Source: Neobacillus soli NBRC 102451
Lineage (GTDB): Bacteria; Bacillota; Bacilli; Bacillales; Cytobacillaceae
Assembly: GCF_001591665.1 (NCBI RefSeq)
Contig: NZ_BCVI01000033.1
Span: 1 to 64,000, forward strand
Direction of reading: 5' to 3'
DNA length: 64,000 nucleotides
Shown: positions 31,093-40,608 of the stretch, in pieces
How positions within the stretch are numbered: the first letter of the stretch is position 1
Layout of the letters: every line of letters starts with the position of its first letter
Notes under the pieces: generated by a model
What the model saw: the letters and a program-made list of their open reading frames with translations, nothing else
Told to the model about the DNA's origin: nothing
Databases searched by the model: none
Position numbers and translations under genes: made by a program

Positions 31093-31725
31093 ATGAATGT
31101 ATTAGTTGTTAAAGCAAATAACCGTCCAGCTTCTGAAGCTGTTTCAAGTAAAATGTATGAAACTTTTATGGAAAATTTAGAAGGCGTAAATGTCACAACT
31201 TACGATGTTTTTGCAGAAGATATGCCTTACTTTGGCCAAGATTTATTTAATGCTTTTGGTAAGATGCAATCAGGTGAAACGTTGACAGATGTTGAGCAAC
31301 GTATTTTAGCTGCAAAACAAAAAGCGATGGATGTCTTAACAGCAGCAGATCTCGTTGTGTTTGCCTTCCCACTATGGAACTTAACAATCCCAGCTAAATT
31401 ACAAACATTTATCGACTATGTATATGCAGCTGGTTTTACCTTCAAATATGACGAAAACGGCCAATTAGTCAGCTTAATGACTGATAAAAAGGCGATTATT
31501 CTGAGTGCACGCGGTGGCATTTACTCTACTCCAGAGGCTGCACCAATGGAAATGGCGGCAACTTATGTGAAAAACGTTGTTGGCGGTGTATTCGGTATGG
31601 AAATCGTGGATGAAGTTATCATCGAAGGGCACAATGCAGCTCCAGACAAAGCACAAGCCATTATCGCAGAAGGTTTAGCAAAAGTGGCAGAGGTTGCTAA
31701 AAGAAATTCCGCAGTCCTAGTTTAA
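31093..31725 (+). CDS. azoR: FMN-dependent NADH-azoreductase
   Basis: A 210-residue flavodoxin-like oxidoreductase of the AzoR family, dimeric and cytoplasmic, reducing azo bonds and quinones with NADH. Visible landmarks: the early FMN phosphate loop NNRPASEAVSS, FAFPLWNLTIPAKLQTFIDY for flavin binding, and the SARGGIYS loop. The frame extends to 31069, but ATG 31093 is preferred because AAAAGGAGA lies about 11 bases upstream and the product then begins MNVLVVKAN like AzoR1/AzoR2. In Bacillus such genes answer to thiol-reactive electrophiles; no operator was recognised here. Confidence 0.9.
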   Translation: MNVLVVKANNRPASEAVSSKMYETFMENLEGVNVTTYDVFAEDMPYFGQDLFNAFGKMQSGETLTDVEQRILAAKQKAMDVLTAADLVVFAFPLWNLTIPAKLQTFIDYVYAAGFTFKYDENGQLVSLMTDKKAIILSARGGIYSTPEAAPMEMAATYVKNVVGGVFGMEIVDEVIIEGHNAAPDKAQAIIAEGLAKVAEVAKRNSAVLV

Positions 31726-31744
31726 ACATTCGTAGCTTACTAAG

Positions 31745-31792
31745 GGTGTCAGGCACCATGTGAACTTTTCACATGGTGCCTGACACCTTTTT
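31745..31792. terminator. Palindromic REP-like terminator
   Basis: A 20-bp perfect stem starting GGTGTCAGGCACC with a 3-base loop, followed by five T residues. It carries the same GGTGYC-GGCAC core as the REP-like family, so it appears to be a dispersed palindrome serving as the azoR terminator. A sister copy lies at 63672. Confidence 0.85.
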
Positions 31793-31882
31793 CTATTTAT
31801 GGTTCATGCATTTTACCACAGCCTGCAGTTTCTTTCCCCTAAAAAATGGTACAATTAAAATTAAAAAGGGAGATTAGTGGAA

Positions 31883-32422
31883 ATGAAAATAAGGGAAGTG
31901 AGTATTGGAGTTATTGTTGTTTTTATCGTTTTATTGGCGTTTGCAGGTTATATGATTTTTATTAAAACAAAAACTACTCCAACAGGTATTCCATTAACAC
32001 CACAAAAGGCGGATGACACATACGGGGCAGGGGATATGAAACAAAAAAATCAAGAAATAGAAGATACTCTTGTAGGAATTGTATTTGACAATGCTGAACA
32101 GGATGCTCGTTTTCGAAAATTAGTCGGAGAGGATTATTCCCTCTTTTTGGATACCTTTATGATCGTAACGGATGAGGAAGATATAGACGGCTTTGGGTCT
32201 AAGGTGAAAGGTGGATTTATCCGGGGATTAGAGAACAGCGATTATGGGGTTATTATGTTCAATAATACCCATATGTGGGCCGCTGTTACTCATTCTGATA
32301 ACGACTACAACCTAGCCATAAATTACTATACAAATGACCCTAAATTTAAGAAAAAGCTGCCCAAGACGATCAAGAAGTACCTTCCGGAAGGCTATGACAA
32401 TATTATTTATAAATCAAAATAA
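31883..32422 (+). CDS. Membrane-anchored protein of unknown function
   Basis: A 179-residue protein with one N-terminal transmembrane helix (about 5-27, KIREVSIGVIVVFIVLLAF) and a soluble domain outside the membrane. No known domain is recognised. GTG 31877 is in frame, but ATG 31883 has better spacing to AAGGGAG. It stands alone between the azoR terminator and a small open frame. The soluble part is acidic in the first half and lysine-rich at the end (KFKKKLPKTIKKYLP). Confidence 0.7.
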   Translation: MKIREVSIGVIVVFIVLLAFAGYMIFIKTKTTPTGIPLTPQKADDTYGAGDMKQKNQEIEDTLVGIVFDNAEQDARFRKLVGEDYSLFLDTFMIVTDEEDIDGFGSKVKGGFIRGLENSDYGVIMFNNTHMWAAVTHSDNDYNLAINYYTNDPKFKKKLPKTIKKYLPEGYDNIIYKSK

Positions 32423-32486
32423 CGATTCTTTCATATGAAAGGGATCTTATGTATTATGGTAAATTGAAAGAAAGGAATCAATCGTG

Positions 32487-32636
32487 ATGGGAACGTTTGA
32501 TATTCGTTATATTTCGAAATCTGAACAAGTGGAATTGATCTACCAAAATGGAAAAACGGATGTTTTAGCATCTGTACTCCGACAGGCCTTGATTATCGAA
32601 AATGTGGTATGGTTTAAAGAACGGAATCATCATTGA
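32487..32636 (+). CDS. Small hypothetical protein, 49 residues
   Basis: ATG 32487 (or GTG 32484) opens a 49-codon frame that begins MGTFDIRYISKSEQVELIY and ends WFKERNHH. AAAGGAATC lies at suitable spacing. A TATTAT with weak TTTCAT 17 bases upstream could be its promoter. The composition is that of a real soluble protein with alternating hydrophobic residues. Its family is not recognised. Confidence 0.55.
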   Translation: MGTFDIRYISKSEQVELIYQNGKTDVLASVLRQALIIENVVWFKERNHH

Positions 32637-32737
32637 AATTTTTTAAATCAATATTTCATTATTAAAAAAGGAAAAAATCTTAAATCCAATCGAAACAATG
32701 ACACCGTGGGAATGGTTCGCATGGTCTTTAAGGGAGA

Positions 32738-34903
32738 GTGAATGTTACTTTGAGAAAGATCATTTGTTATGTCGTCATTTTTACGTGCTTTGTCGCTTTC
32801 TTACCTATTCCGACATCTGCAGAAATAGAACAAGAGAGCCCAATTACATATATTCCGAACGATGACAATTTGCTAGTTGGGAGTATTGATCGGGAAGGGC
32901 AAATTTGTACCTATGATATTACGCCTGCATCTAGTGGAGATATGGTGATTTATAAAGCAAATGATCTAAGAATATGGCCTGTCTTATATGATGAAAATAT
33001 GAAACAAATGGACGTTATTCGTGATCCATCGGTTTTTCATGTAGAAAAAGGACACCATTACTATTTAAAGGTACAAATGGTGATTAATATTCCTGAAACA
33101 ACGGGTGAGTACAAATTTAAGATTATTCTTCCAAGTGACACTCCATCTTGGAATAGTAAATATGAGCCGAACGACACGCTCGGGCTGGCGTATCCTTTTC
33201 AAAGCGGACAGATACTATCGGCAGATATAGAGTTTCCTAGTGATCGTGATCTCTACAAGATAGATGTCACAAAAACGGGTGAAATCTTTGCAACAATAAC
33301 AAATCAAGATTATTTTATGCAGATATTTGACGAAAGCGGAAAGAATTTAAATTGGTATATTCAAACGGAATCATATGGAGAAAGTGTTCGTAAGTGGGTC
33401 ACACCTGGTCGGTACTACATATCGATTGGTTCGAATATAAGAGAGAAAATTCCATATCGTTTACAAATCACTTATCCAAATAATAATATTAATTTAGTAC
33501 AGAATTCTTTTGGTGAACCAAATAATGTATTACAGGAAGCAAAGCTTCTTGAACGGGATAAACTATATCATTTTAAATTTGAAGATGAAACAGATGTGGA
33601 TTGGTACAAATTTGTTCTCACTGAACCCAAACGAATAGTCATTGAAGGTACACAAGAGCAATTTGGAATTGGGCCGATAGAGGGGTATAGTGGAAATGGA
33701 GAATTGGTTAGGGAAATTTCACATTACTGGAATACTCAGTCTCAGCCTGATTATTATCAACAATATTCCGATGTTCTTCCTCCAGGCACATACTATATTT
33801 TTGTGTTCAGATACAATAAATTTATAAAATCGGGAAATTACACCTTAAAACTCACGACTGTTTCGGTTGATGACATCACATATGCAGACACTAAACGGCT
33901 TCCTTTAAATCAACCATTTACTTCGAAAATGGATTATTCATGGGATAAGGATCCTTTTGTATACATGGACACAGCTTTTGATGGATGGCTCCAGCTTCGT
34001 GTTCACTCTAAGTTTCCTTCAGGGCTGGAAATATTTTATGATTATGGCAATCAAGAAACCCCAGTAATTACACGAGATGGCAATGATACCGTCTATACTT
34101 TTCCTGTAAGGAAACAAACATATTACTATTTAAATATATTTGCGCTCAATGGTGAATATGGGGATTCGTCAACTTATACAATCTTAGCAACAAGAAAACC
34201 AGAAACAGCTCCTGAAATTACTGGCGTAGTTGATAAAAGCATTCCAATCGACACAGAATTTGATCCAGCGGCGGGAGTGAAAGCAAGGGACACTACAGAT
34301 GGAGATTTAACATCTTTTATCCAAATAAGCGGCACTTTTAATGTTAAGGTCAAGGGAGTTTATTGGCTAACGTATACCGTTAAGGACAGCTGGGGATATG
34401 AAAAAAAAGTTACCCGTAAGATAACCGTATATGATAACGTAAAGCCGTTGCTAAAAGGAATAACAAACAAAACCATCTACATCAATTCAGCCTTTAATCC
34501 GCGAACCGGGGTAGGAGCGTATGATAATGTGGATGGAAATTTAACTTCGGCTATTAAAATTAGCGGAACAGTCAACACCAAGGTAAAAGGAGTTTATGCT
34601 CTGACTTACTCGGTAAAAGATAGCTCAGGCAACACTTCCACAATTGTCCGGAAAGTAACAGTAAAAGACAATATTAGGCCAGTCATTTACGGAGCAAAAT
34701 CGAAGACAATAAAAAAATACTCTTCCTTTCGCCAAAGATCTGGTATAACCGCAAAAGATAACTCCGATGGGAACTTAACTAGCAAAATCAAAATTAGCGG
34801 ATCAGTTAACACTCGGAAAAAAGGGACGTACACCTTGACCTACTACGTGTATGATAAATCAGGAAATAAAGCAACCGTCAAACGAAAAATCACTGTGAAA
34901 TAA
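32738..34903 (+). CDS. Secreted protein with PPC-like domains and three DUF5011-like Ig repeats
   Basis: A 721-residue exported protein. The signal peptide ends about residue 29 (PTSA). Residues about 40-390 contain repeated beta-domains with EPNDT-type motifs, as in pre-peptidase C-terminal (PPC) domains. Residues about 490-721 are three copies of an 80-residue Ig-like repeat with the pattern KSI-F-P--GV-A-D--DGDLTS-I-ISGTVN--KKGVY-LTY-V-DSSGN (DUF5011-like). No LPXTG motif, catalytic domain or C-terminal helix is seen, so it may be released or bind the wall through the Lys-rich repeats. GTG 32738 overlaps the GGGAG; TTG 32750 is an alternative. Related repeats occur in the product of 58175-59821. 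Confidence 0.82.
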   Translation: MNVTLRKIICYVVIFTCFVAFLPIPTSAEIEQESPITYIPNDDNLLVGSIDREGQICTYDITPASSGDMVIYKANDLRIWPVLYDENMKQMDVIRDPSVFHVEKGHHYYLKVQMVINIPETTGEYKFKIILPSDTPSWNSKYEPNDTLGLAYPFQSGQILSADIEFPSDRDLYKIDVTKTGEIFATITNQDYFMQIFDESGKNLNWYIQTESYGESVRKWVTPGRYYISIGSNIREKIPYRLQITYPNNNINLVQNSFGEPNNVLQEAKLLERDKLYHFKFEDETDVDWYKFVLTEPKRIVIEGTQEQFGIGPIEGYSGNGELVREISHYWNTQSQPDYYQQYSDVLPPGTYYIFVFRYNKFIKSGNYTLKLTTVSVDDITYADTKRLPLNQPFTSKMDYSWDKDPFVYMDTAFDGWLQLRVHSKFPSGLEIFYDYGNQETPVITRDGNDTVYTFPVRKQTYYYLNIFALNGEYGDSSTYTILATRKPETAPEITGVVDKSIPIDTEFDPAAGVKARDTTDGDLTSFIQISGTFNVKVKGVYWLTYTVKDSWGYEKKVTRKITVYDNVKPLLKGITNKTIYINSAFNPRTGVGAYDNVDGNLTSAIKISGTVNTKVKGVYALTYSVKDSSGNTSTIVRKVTVKDNIRPVIYGAKSKTIKKYSSFRQRSGITAKDNSDGNLTSKIKISGSVNTRKKGTYTLTYYVYDKSGNKATVKRKITVK

Positions 34904-34955
34904 GCTAATGGTTGTAAGTGGCAGGATGCATCCAGAGAATTTCCAGTATTATAGG

Positions 34956-34980
34956 AAATCCCTAAAAGGGATTTTTTTTT
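34956..34980 (+). terminator. Rho-independent terminator
   Basis: AAATCCC and GGGATTT around a 5-base loop are followed by a run of T residues. It ends the secreted-protein transcript. Confidence 0.85.
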
Positions 34981-35708
34981 GCTTTTTCAACTTATATTAG
35001 AACATTACTCCTCGTTAGTGGGATCATTACACAATATTGCGCGTAGATTGAATTTGCACATTTTTGGCCAATTCTGTCTTACTTGCCCTGGTGGCTTATG
35101 AAGGAAATTCCATGAAGTTTCCCCCAATAACGTCTATTGGATACCCTTTTCAATATTTTTTAGTAGGAACGTGTCCCAATAGCGCCCGTCTACTTGGATG
35201 TTTGAAAGGGTCTTCAGCCTAAAAGTAGAAGTAGAACCCGTCTGTGGGGAAAATACAATGATTTAGTAGAATAATGAAGGTTGGAGAGAAAGTAATCAGA
35301 ATTTGTGGAAAGATGAGTTATTGTCTGGGAAATTTTCTTAAGAATCTCGACAATTTTCTTTTTTTAGTAGCAGTGCCATTGCCTATAGAACGGCAGTTTA
35401 AGCCGTTCTAACCAAACGATTGAATAGTATAATATAGCTGGAATTTAGTCGAAAAGATGTCAGGATTTTAGGATTAAACGATCTTGAACAGTGGGTAGTT
35501 TCTGATTTACGTAAGTTACAGAGAGGGGTAAAATTATCAGGAATATTTCCAAATTTCCGAATTGGTGTTTACTTGATAAGGAATAAAATGTAGTATATCT
35601 ATATACCGTTAATTATTTGTCTATTCTAAAGAGTCGAAAGTTTGCTTCTTTTGGCAATTTGACAGGGTACATACTGTACAAAAAAAACAACAGAGAGGGG
35701 GATGGGGG
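34981..35708. other. Long AT-rich gap upstream of glnQ
   Basis: No intact gene is seen. A stem-loop AGAACGGC/GCCGTTCT lies at 35387-35409. Between about 35450 and 35592 one frame is open for over 40 codons (ending IGVYLIRNKM) but has no start or binding site, so it may be a decayed gene or chance. Near 35660, TTGACA is followed by the palindrome GTACATACTGTAC, the best candidate for the gln operon control region; a clear -10 is missing. Confidence 0.45.
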
Positions 35709-36437
35709 ATGATTCGGTTTGATTCTGTAAACAAGTATTATGGAGACTTTCATGTTCTCAAAAATATAAATCTAGAAATTAATAAAGGTGAAGTGGTCGT
35801 TGTTATTGGTCCTTCTGGATCGGGGAAGAGTACGATGCTTCGCTGTATTAATCGGCTGGAAACGATTACTGACGGAGAATTGACCGTTAACGAGTTGAAA
35901 GTAAATGATAAAACAACAGATATCAATCAGTTAAGGCGAAATATCGGTATGGTATTTCAGCACTTTCACCTATACCCGCATAAAACCGTTCTTGAAAATA
36001 TTACGACCGCACCCAAGATGGTATTGAAACAATCGAAAGAGGAAGCTGAAAAAGTGGCAAGGTATTACCTTGATAAAGTGGGTATACCTGATAAGGCAAA
36101 CTCTTATCCATCTCAGTTGTCGGGGGGCCAGCAGCAAAGGGTTGCGATTGCAAGAGGACTTGCGATGAAGCCGGAAATTATGCTGTTTGATGAGCCTACA
36201 TCTGCTCTGGATCCAGAAATGATTGGCGAAGTGCTAGACGTTATGAAAACGTTGGCAAAAGAAGGGATGACGATGGTCGTCGTTACCCATGAAATGGGAT
36301 TTGCAAGAGAAGTGGCCGACCGGATTATCTTTATGGATCACGGCCAAATACTTGAACAGGGAAAACCGGCTGATTTTTACGCGAATCCAAAAGAAGAGCG
36401 AGCTCGCCTATTTCTCAGCCGTATATTAAATCATTAA
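35709..36437 (+). CDS. glnQ: Glutamine ABC transporter ATPase
   Basis: A 242-residue polar amino acid ABC ATPase. Walker A is GPSGSGKST, the Q-loop lies in [12 protein letters not shown], the signature is LSGGQQQR, Walker B is [12 protein letters not shown] and the switch histidine is VVTHEMGFA. It energises uptake of glutamine (or glutamate). Gene order glnQ-glnH-glnM-glnP and all four lengths match the Bacillus subtilis glutamine transporter operon. RBS AGAGAGGGGGAT precedes the ATG. Confidence 0.93.
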   Translation: MIRFDSVNKYYGDFHVLKNINLEINKGEVVVVIGPSGSGKSTMLRCINRLETITDGELTVNELKVNDKTTDINQLRRNIGMVFQHFHLYPHKTVLENITTAPKMVLKQSKEEAEKVARYYLDKVGIPDKANSYPSQLSGGQQQRVAIARGLAMKPEIMLFDEPTSALDPEMIGEVLDVMKTLAKEGMTMVVVTHEMGFAREVADRIIFMDHGQILEQGKPADFYANPKEERARLFLSRILNH

Positions 36438-36454
36438 ACTTAAGGGGGATTTCT

Positions 36455-37264
36455 ATGTTTAAGAGTAAAACTACTAAAATTGCCGGTGTTCTTTTATTAT
36501 CGGCTTCCATGCTTCTTTCAGCGTGCGGCAAGGATAAAGAAACATCAGGTTCCGCAAAAAATGCTTTAGAACAAATTAAAGCAAACGGTAAAATTGTCAT
36601 CGGTGTAAAGTATGATACAAGATTATTTGGACTTAAGAACCCATCTAGCGGCGAAGTAGAAGGTTTTGATATTGATATTTCAAAAGAGTTGGCAAAAGAC
36701 ATTGTTGGCGATGAGAAAAAGGTTGAGTTTAAAGAGGTTACATCCAAAACTCGTATTCCGATGTTAAACAATGGCGATATTGATGCGATTGTAGCAACAA
36801 TGACGATTTCAGAGGAGCGCAAAAAAGAAGTTGATTTCTCAGATGTTTACTTTGATGCAGGACAATCACTGCTCGTCAAAAAAGGAAGCTCAATCAAGGG
36901 CCTTGAAGATTTGAAAAAGGGTACAAAAGTTCTTGCAGTTAAAGGCTCAACATCTGCAATCAATATTCGCGAAAAGGCTCCGGAAACAACTGTTTTGGAA
37001 TTTGAAAACTATACAGAGGCTTTCACAGCATTGAAATCCGGTCAAGGCGATGCTTTAACAACGGATGATTCTATTCTATACGGAATGGTTGACCAAGATG
37101 CAAACTATGAGTTGGTCGGCGGAACGTTTACAGAAGAGCCTTACGGAATTGCCGTTAAAAAGGGAAATAAAGAATTAGTTGATGCGATTAACAGCGCTTT
37201 AAAGAAGATGAAGGATAACGGAAAGTACGATGAAATTCACAAGAAATGGATCAAATCTAACTAA
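36455..37264 (+). CDS. glnH: Glutamine-binding lipoprotein
   Basis: A 269-residue substrate-binding lipoprotein of the family 3 solute-binding type. The lipobox is LSAC with C24 as lipidated residue. The alpha-amino-acid recognition region is visible as VEGFDIDISKELAKDI and, later, TSKTRIPMLNNGDIDAIVATMTI, with the conserved arginine that holds the substrate carboxylate. It lies 17 bases after glnQ and is followed by a hairpin that may limit transcription of the permease genes relative to the binding protein. Confidence 0.92.
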   Translation: MFKSKTTKIAGVLLLSASMLLSACGKDKETSGSAKNALEQIKANGKIVIGVKYDTRLFGLKNPSSGEVEGFDIDISKELAKDIVGDEKKVEFKEVTSKTRIPMLNNGDIDAIVATMTISEERKKEVDFSDVYFDAGQSLLVKKGSSIKGLEDLKKGTKVLAVKGSTSAINIREKAPETTVLEFENYTEAFTALKSGQGDALTTDDSILYGMVDQDANYELVGGTFTEEPYGIAVKKGNKELVDAINSALKKMKDNGKYDEIHKKWIKSN

Positions 37265-37279
37265 CATCTTCTGTTATCG

Positions 37280-37302
37280 GGATGGGTAACAAGTGCCCAT
37301 CC
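37280..37302 (+). terminator. Intra-operon hairpin after glnH
   Basis: GGATGGG pairs with CCCATCC around a 9-base loop, with no T tract. It is better read as an mRNA-stabilising or attenuating structure than a full terminator, since glnM follows 30 bases later. Confidence 0.5.
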
Positions 37303-37332
37303 TGACTACTTCTTAGGAAAGGGGAGATCCAT

Positions 37333-37986
37333 ATGATTGATTTTTCAATACTGATAGATAACTTGGATACATATTTAGAAGGATTTAAGAACACTATACT
37401 GGCCAGTATCATTGCGCTGATCGGGAGCTTTATTATTGGCGTGATTGTAGCCGTAATGAGAATCTCACCGATTAAACCTTTAAATTGGATTGGCAGCGTA
37501 TATGTTGAGTTTATCAGAAATATTCCTCTTCTTATCATAACTTTCTTCTTTTATATCGGTCTTCCTTCAATCGGTGTAACCTTAACCGGATTTGTGGCAG
37601 GGACGATTGCTCTTGCCATTTATACGGCTTCATTTATTGCGGAAGCGATTCGAGCTGGCATACAAGCTGTACCGAAAGGTCAAATGGAGGCAGCAAGATC
37701 ATCGGGTCTCACTTATTTGCAGGCAATGTGGACAATTATTTTGCCGCAAGCGATCAAAATAGTCATTCCTCCAATTGGCAACCAATTTATTAATCTTGTA
37801 AAAAATTCCGCTATTTTGGGAATGGTTGCCGGTTTAGACTTAATGTACTTCGGTGACCTTGTATCCTCCCATACTTTTGTTACCTTTGACGTCTATATTT
37901 TTGTAGCGTTGTTTTACCTTGTGTTAACAATACCATTAAGTCTGGGCGTTGGTTATTTGGAAAAACGCTTGGCTAGAAGCCATTAA
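37333..37986 (+). CDS. glnM: Glutamine ABC transporter permease
   Basis: A 217-residue HisM-type permease with five hydrophobic helices. The EAA motif reads EAARSSGLTYLQAMWTIILPQA, and VEFIRNIPLLI is the usual N-terminal motif of polar amino acid permeases. Together with the next gene it should form a heterodimeric channel served by GlnQ. ATG 37333 follows AAAGGGGAG. Assignment of glnM versus glnP is by order. Confidence 0.9.
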   Translation: MIDFSILIDNLDTYLEGFKNTILASIIALIGSFIIGVIVAVMRISPIKPLNWIGSVYVEFIRNIPLLIITFFFYIGLPSIGVTLTGFVAGTIALAIYTASFIAEAIRAGIQAVPKGQMEAARSSGLTYLQAMWTIILPQAIKIVIPPIGNQFINLVKNSAILGMVAGLDLMYFGDLVSSHTFVTFDVYIFVALFYLVLTIPLSLGVGYLEKRLARSH

Positions 37987-37998
37987 GGAGGGGGAATT

Positions 37999-38649
37999 AT
38001 GGATATTGCAGGAGCTCTCTCAGTCGATCATTTAAAATTCCTCGCTGATGGTTTTAAGGTGACACTTTTTATTGCCTTTATTTCTATTATATTAAGCTTT
38101 ATTATTGGCATTTTATTAGGGACGTTACGATTTGCAAAAATTCCATTCCTATCGAAGGTCGTGGCAGTGATTGTCGAAACGATTCGAAATATGCCGCTGC
38201 TGCTTATCATTTTCTTTACCTTTTTTGCCCTGCCGGAAATAGGAGTGAAGCTAAGCCCCACGGCTGCAGCGATATCGGCACTGACTTTGTTTGAGTCAGC
38301 GATGCTGGCTGAGATTGTCAGAAGCGGCTTGAATTCCATCGATAAAGGACAAATTGAAGCGGCCCGTTCATCAGGGTTAACGTATATCCAAACATTACGG
38401 ATTGTTGTCATGCCACAAGCCTTAAGGCGAATGGTTCCTCCGATTGTCAGCCAATTTATCTCTTTATTGAAGGACACTTCGCTGTGCGTGGTTATTGCTT
38501 TACCAGAATTCATGCATAATGCCCAAATTGTCTATGCCCAAAATGTGAATTACGTTATTCCGATCTTTGTCGTCGTGGCGTTGATGTACTTTATTGTGAA
38601 CTATTGCTTGTCGTTAATTGCCCGCAGACTTGAAAGCAAGCAAGCATAA
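37999..38649 (+). CDS. glnP: Glutamine ABC transporter permease
   Basis: A 216-residue partner permease, 12 bases after glnM, with a strong AAGGAGGGGG binding site. VETIRNMPLLLIIFF and the EAA loop EAARSSGLTYIQTLRIVVMPQA are evident. It is the last gene of the operon and ends at a bidirectional terminator. Confidence 0.9.
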   Translation: MDIAGALSVDHLKFLADGFKVTLFIAFISIILSFIIGILLGTLRFAKIPFLSKVVAVIVETIRNMPLLLIIFFTFFALPEIGVKLSPTAAAISALTLFESAMLAEIVRSGLNSIDKGQIEAARSSGLTYIQTLRIVVMPQALRRMVPPIVSQFISLLKDTSLCVVIALPEFMHNAQIVYAQNVNYVIPIFVVVALMYFIVNYCLSLIARRLESKQA

Positions 38650-38690
38650 TTAAGATGAAATCTGCACGAAAAATAGGTAGTACCAAAAAA

Positions 38691-38720
38691 GGAAGCTGTG
38701 ACGCCCATGTCACAGCTTCC
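38691..38720. terminator. Bidirectional terminator between glnP and the activator gene
   Basis: A 12-bp perfect stem GGAAGCTGTGAC with a 6-base loop is flanked by six A residues on the left, which give a T tract for the minus-strand activator gene. On the plus strand the tail is TTCG. Confidence 0.85.
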
Positions 38721-38745
38721 TTCGCTATTATTGGTATAAACTTCA

Positions 38746-40464
38746 TTAACTTGGCTTTTCTAATCCATGTTTTTTGATATGGTATTGCAGACTTTGGCGT
38801 GTAATGCCAAGCTTTTTGGCAGCTTTAGAGATATTCCAATCTGATTGTTCCAATGTCGATTGAATAAAATGTTCCTTTGAGTTAGCAAATAGGGATTTCA
38901 GTGGATTTTTTACGACTTCCTCTATTTCAGCTACTGACCCGAGCCCCTTATTGTCCACCAATATCTTTCTCCTCATATAGGCTGGCAGGTGATCCACATC
39001 AATGATTGGATCAGACTCGCTTACGCGGATAATAATATTCTCAACTAGGTGCTCTAATTCGCGCGTGTTACCTGGCCAGTTGTATTGATAAAGAGTGGTC
39101 AGTAATCGTTTCGACATGGCCGGGACGGATTTATTGAATTTTTCCTGAAAGCTTTCGAGGAAATAATCAATAAAAAAGTGAATATCTTCTGTGCGTTCAC
39201 GTAGTGGCGGAATGAAAAGACTTGTATGGGCAATTCGGTAAAATAAATCAAGCCGCATTTTTCCGTCTGCAATTAATTTCTCTGGATCTTCATTGGAGGC
39301 ACTGATTACGGTGCACTTAACAGGCGTTATTTCGTTCGATCCTACCCTGCGCACGATTCGTTCCTGTAACACCCTTATTAGCTTTGATTGCAGGGTGATG
39401 GGCATCGAATTAATTTCATCAAGAAAAAGTGTGCCGGCACCGGCATGTTCAAAAAGACCAATCTGATTGACTGCGCCGGTAAAGGCCCCTTTTACGGTAC
39501 CGAATAAAGTGCTTTCTAATAGATTCTCGGGAATGGCCGCACAATTGATGGCGATAAAGGGCTGCTTTGCCCTAGGACTATGATTATGTATACTTTGTGC
39601 AAAAAGTTCTTTTCCCGTCCCCGTCTCGCCGACAATGAGAACATCCGTATTGTGAACGGCGATATTTTGCGCTTCTTTTAATAGATTTTTCAGTGCCAGG
39701 CTGCTTCCTTTAATATTCTCAAAGGTAAAAGTGGTTCCGTTGCTGAATTCACCATGATTTTTTTCCGTGGGGAGTTCCTTTCGCTTTTGTTCAATGGTTT
39801 CATAAAGTTGGTCTCTCAGCTTTGATTCATTTGTACTTATGGAGTAAACTGCAACGGTTTCTCCATCTTTTTGGATTGGAAAGGTACTATAATTGACATA
39901 TTTCGGAACGCCATTAACCTTAGAATGGGCCCTGTATCTTGAGAAGATGGGCTTTCCCGTTTTAAAGGTATGTCGATGTTCTGAATTCTGCGGTTTATCG
40001 TAGCCATAGGCGGACCAAAGTGGTTTCCCAATCATCTCCTGTCTATTTAAGCCCTCCATTTTTTCCTGTGCTAGATTATATAATAATATTTCTCCCTCTT
40101 GATTGCTCATCATGACGCCTTCGTTTAGGGTATCGATCATTTTTTCAAGACAATACAAACGCATTTTTGGATTTTTTAATAGGTCAGATGCATCCTCAAG
40201 GCAAAGAAGGGTATAGAGCTGATCGAGTGAAAGATGCTTTACCTCGATTGAAAATTTCCTTTGGTTGATCGTAAATGAATAGGTTTCATTTTCGGCAAAA
40301 CACATCTGTTCACAGGGAATTAATTCGCAAATAGGCATTCCTTCGATGATATTTAGGACAGGGAACTCTTTCGTTTCATGCCAAATAACCTGATACTCTT
40401 CATTTAAAACAATGACCCCGCTAACAAAACTTTTCATTAAAGAACCGATTGATGCTGCAAACAC
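38746..40464 (-). CDS. Sigma-54-dependent transcriptional activator (RocR-like) of the hut cluster
   Basis: A 572-residue enhancer-binding protein. The N-terminal sensor (about 1-110) and a PAS-like domain (about 110-220) precede an AAA+ domain (about 245-480) with Walker A GETGTGKE, the sigma-54 contact loop GAFTGA (inside LFGTVKGAFTGA), and Walker B TLFLDEI. The C-terminal Fis-type helix-turn-helix reads NISKAAKKLGITRQSLQYHIKKH. GTG 40464 follows GGGGG by 7 bases. It is divergent from hutU, whose promoter is of the -24/-12 type, so the cluster is its obvious target. The signal (histidine, urocanate or other) bound by the N terminus is unknown. Confidence 0.93.
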   Translation of the reverse strand: MFAASIGSLMKSFVSGVIVLNEEYQVIWHETKEFPVLNIIEGMPICELIPCEQMCFAENETYSFTINQRKFSIEVKHLSLDQLYTLLCLEDASDLLKNPKMRLYCLEKMIDTLNEGVMMSNQEGEILLYNLAQEKMEGLNRQEMIGKPLWSAYGYDKPQNSEHRHTFKTGKPIFSRYRAHSKVNGVPKYVNYSTFPIQKDGETVAVYSISTNESKLRDQLYETIEQKRKELPTEKNHGEFSNGTTFTFENIKGSSLALKNLLKEAQNIAVHNTDVLIVGETGTGKELFAQSIHNHSPRAKQPFIAINCAAIPENLLESTLFGTVKGAFTGAVNQIGLFEHAGAGTLFLDEINSMPITLQSKLIRVLQERIVRRVGSNEITPVKCTVISASNEDPEKLIADGKMRLDLFYRIAHTSLFIPPLRERTEDIHFFIDYFLESFQEKFNKSVPAMSKRLLTTLYQYNWPGNTRELEHLVENIIIRVSESDPIIDVDHLPAYMRRKILVDNKGLGSVAEIEEVVKNPLKSLFANSKEHFIQSTLEQSDWNISKAAKKLGITRQSLQYHIKKHGLEKPS

Positions 40465-40594
40465 GGCATGACCCCCTGATTCATTGACATCCAGTTTCTA
40501 TTATAATATTTATTTATTATTTTAAATAGTCTGAATGCAGATTCCCTCTGCACCCTAACCCTTATTTATGCAAAATTAATCTGCTCTAACAAAA

Positions 40595-40608
40595 TGTAAC
40601 CGGTTACA
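40595..40608. promoter_or_regulatory. Consensus cre site / palindromic control element
   Basis: TGTAACCGGTTACA is a perfect 14-bp palindrome and fits the CcpA cre consensus TGWAANCGNTNWCA at every position. It lies about 130 bases upstream of the activator start and about 155 bases upstream of the sigma-54 promoter. It may repress the activator gene under glucose; its distance also suits an upstream activating site for the Fis-type activator. Confidence 0.65.
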
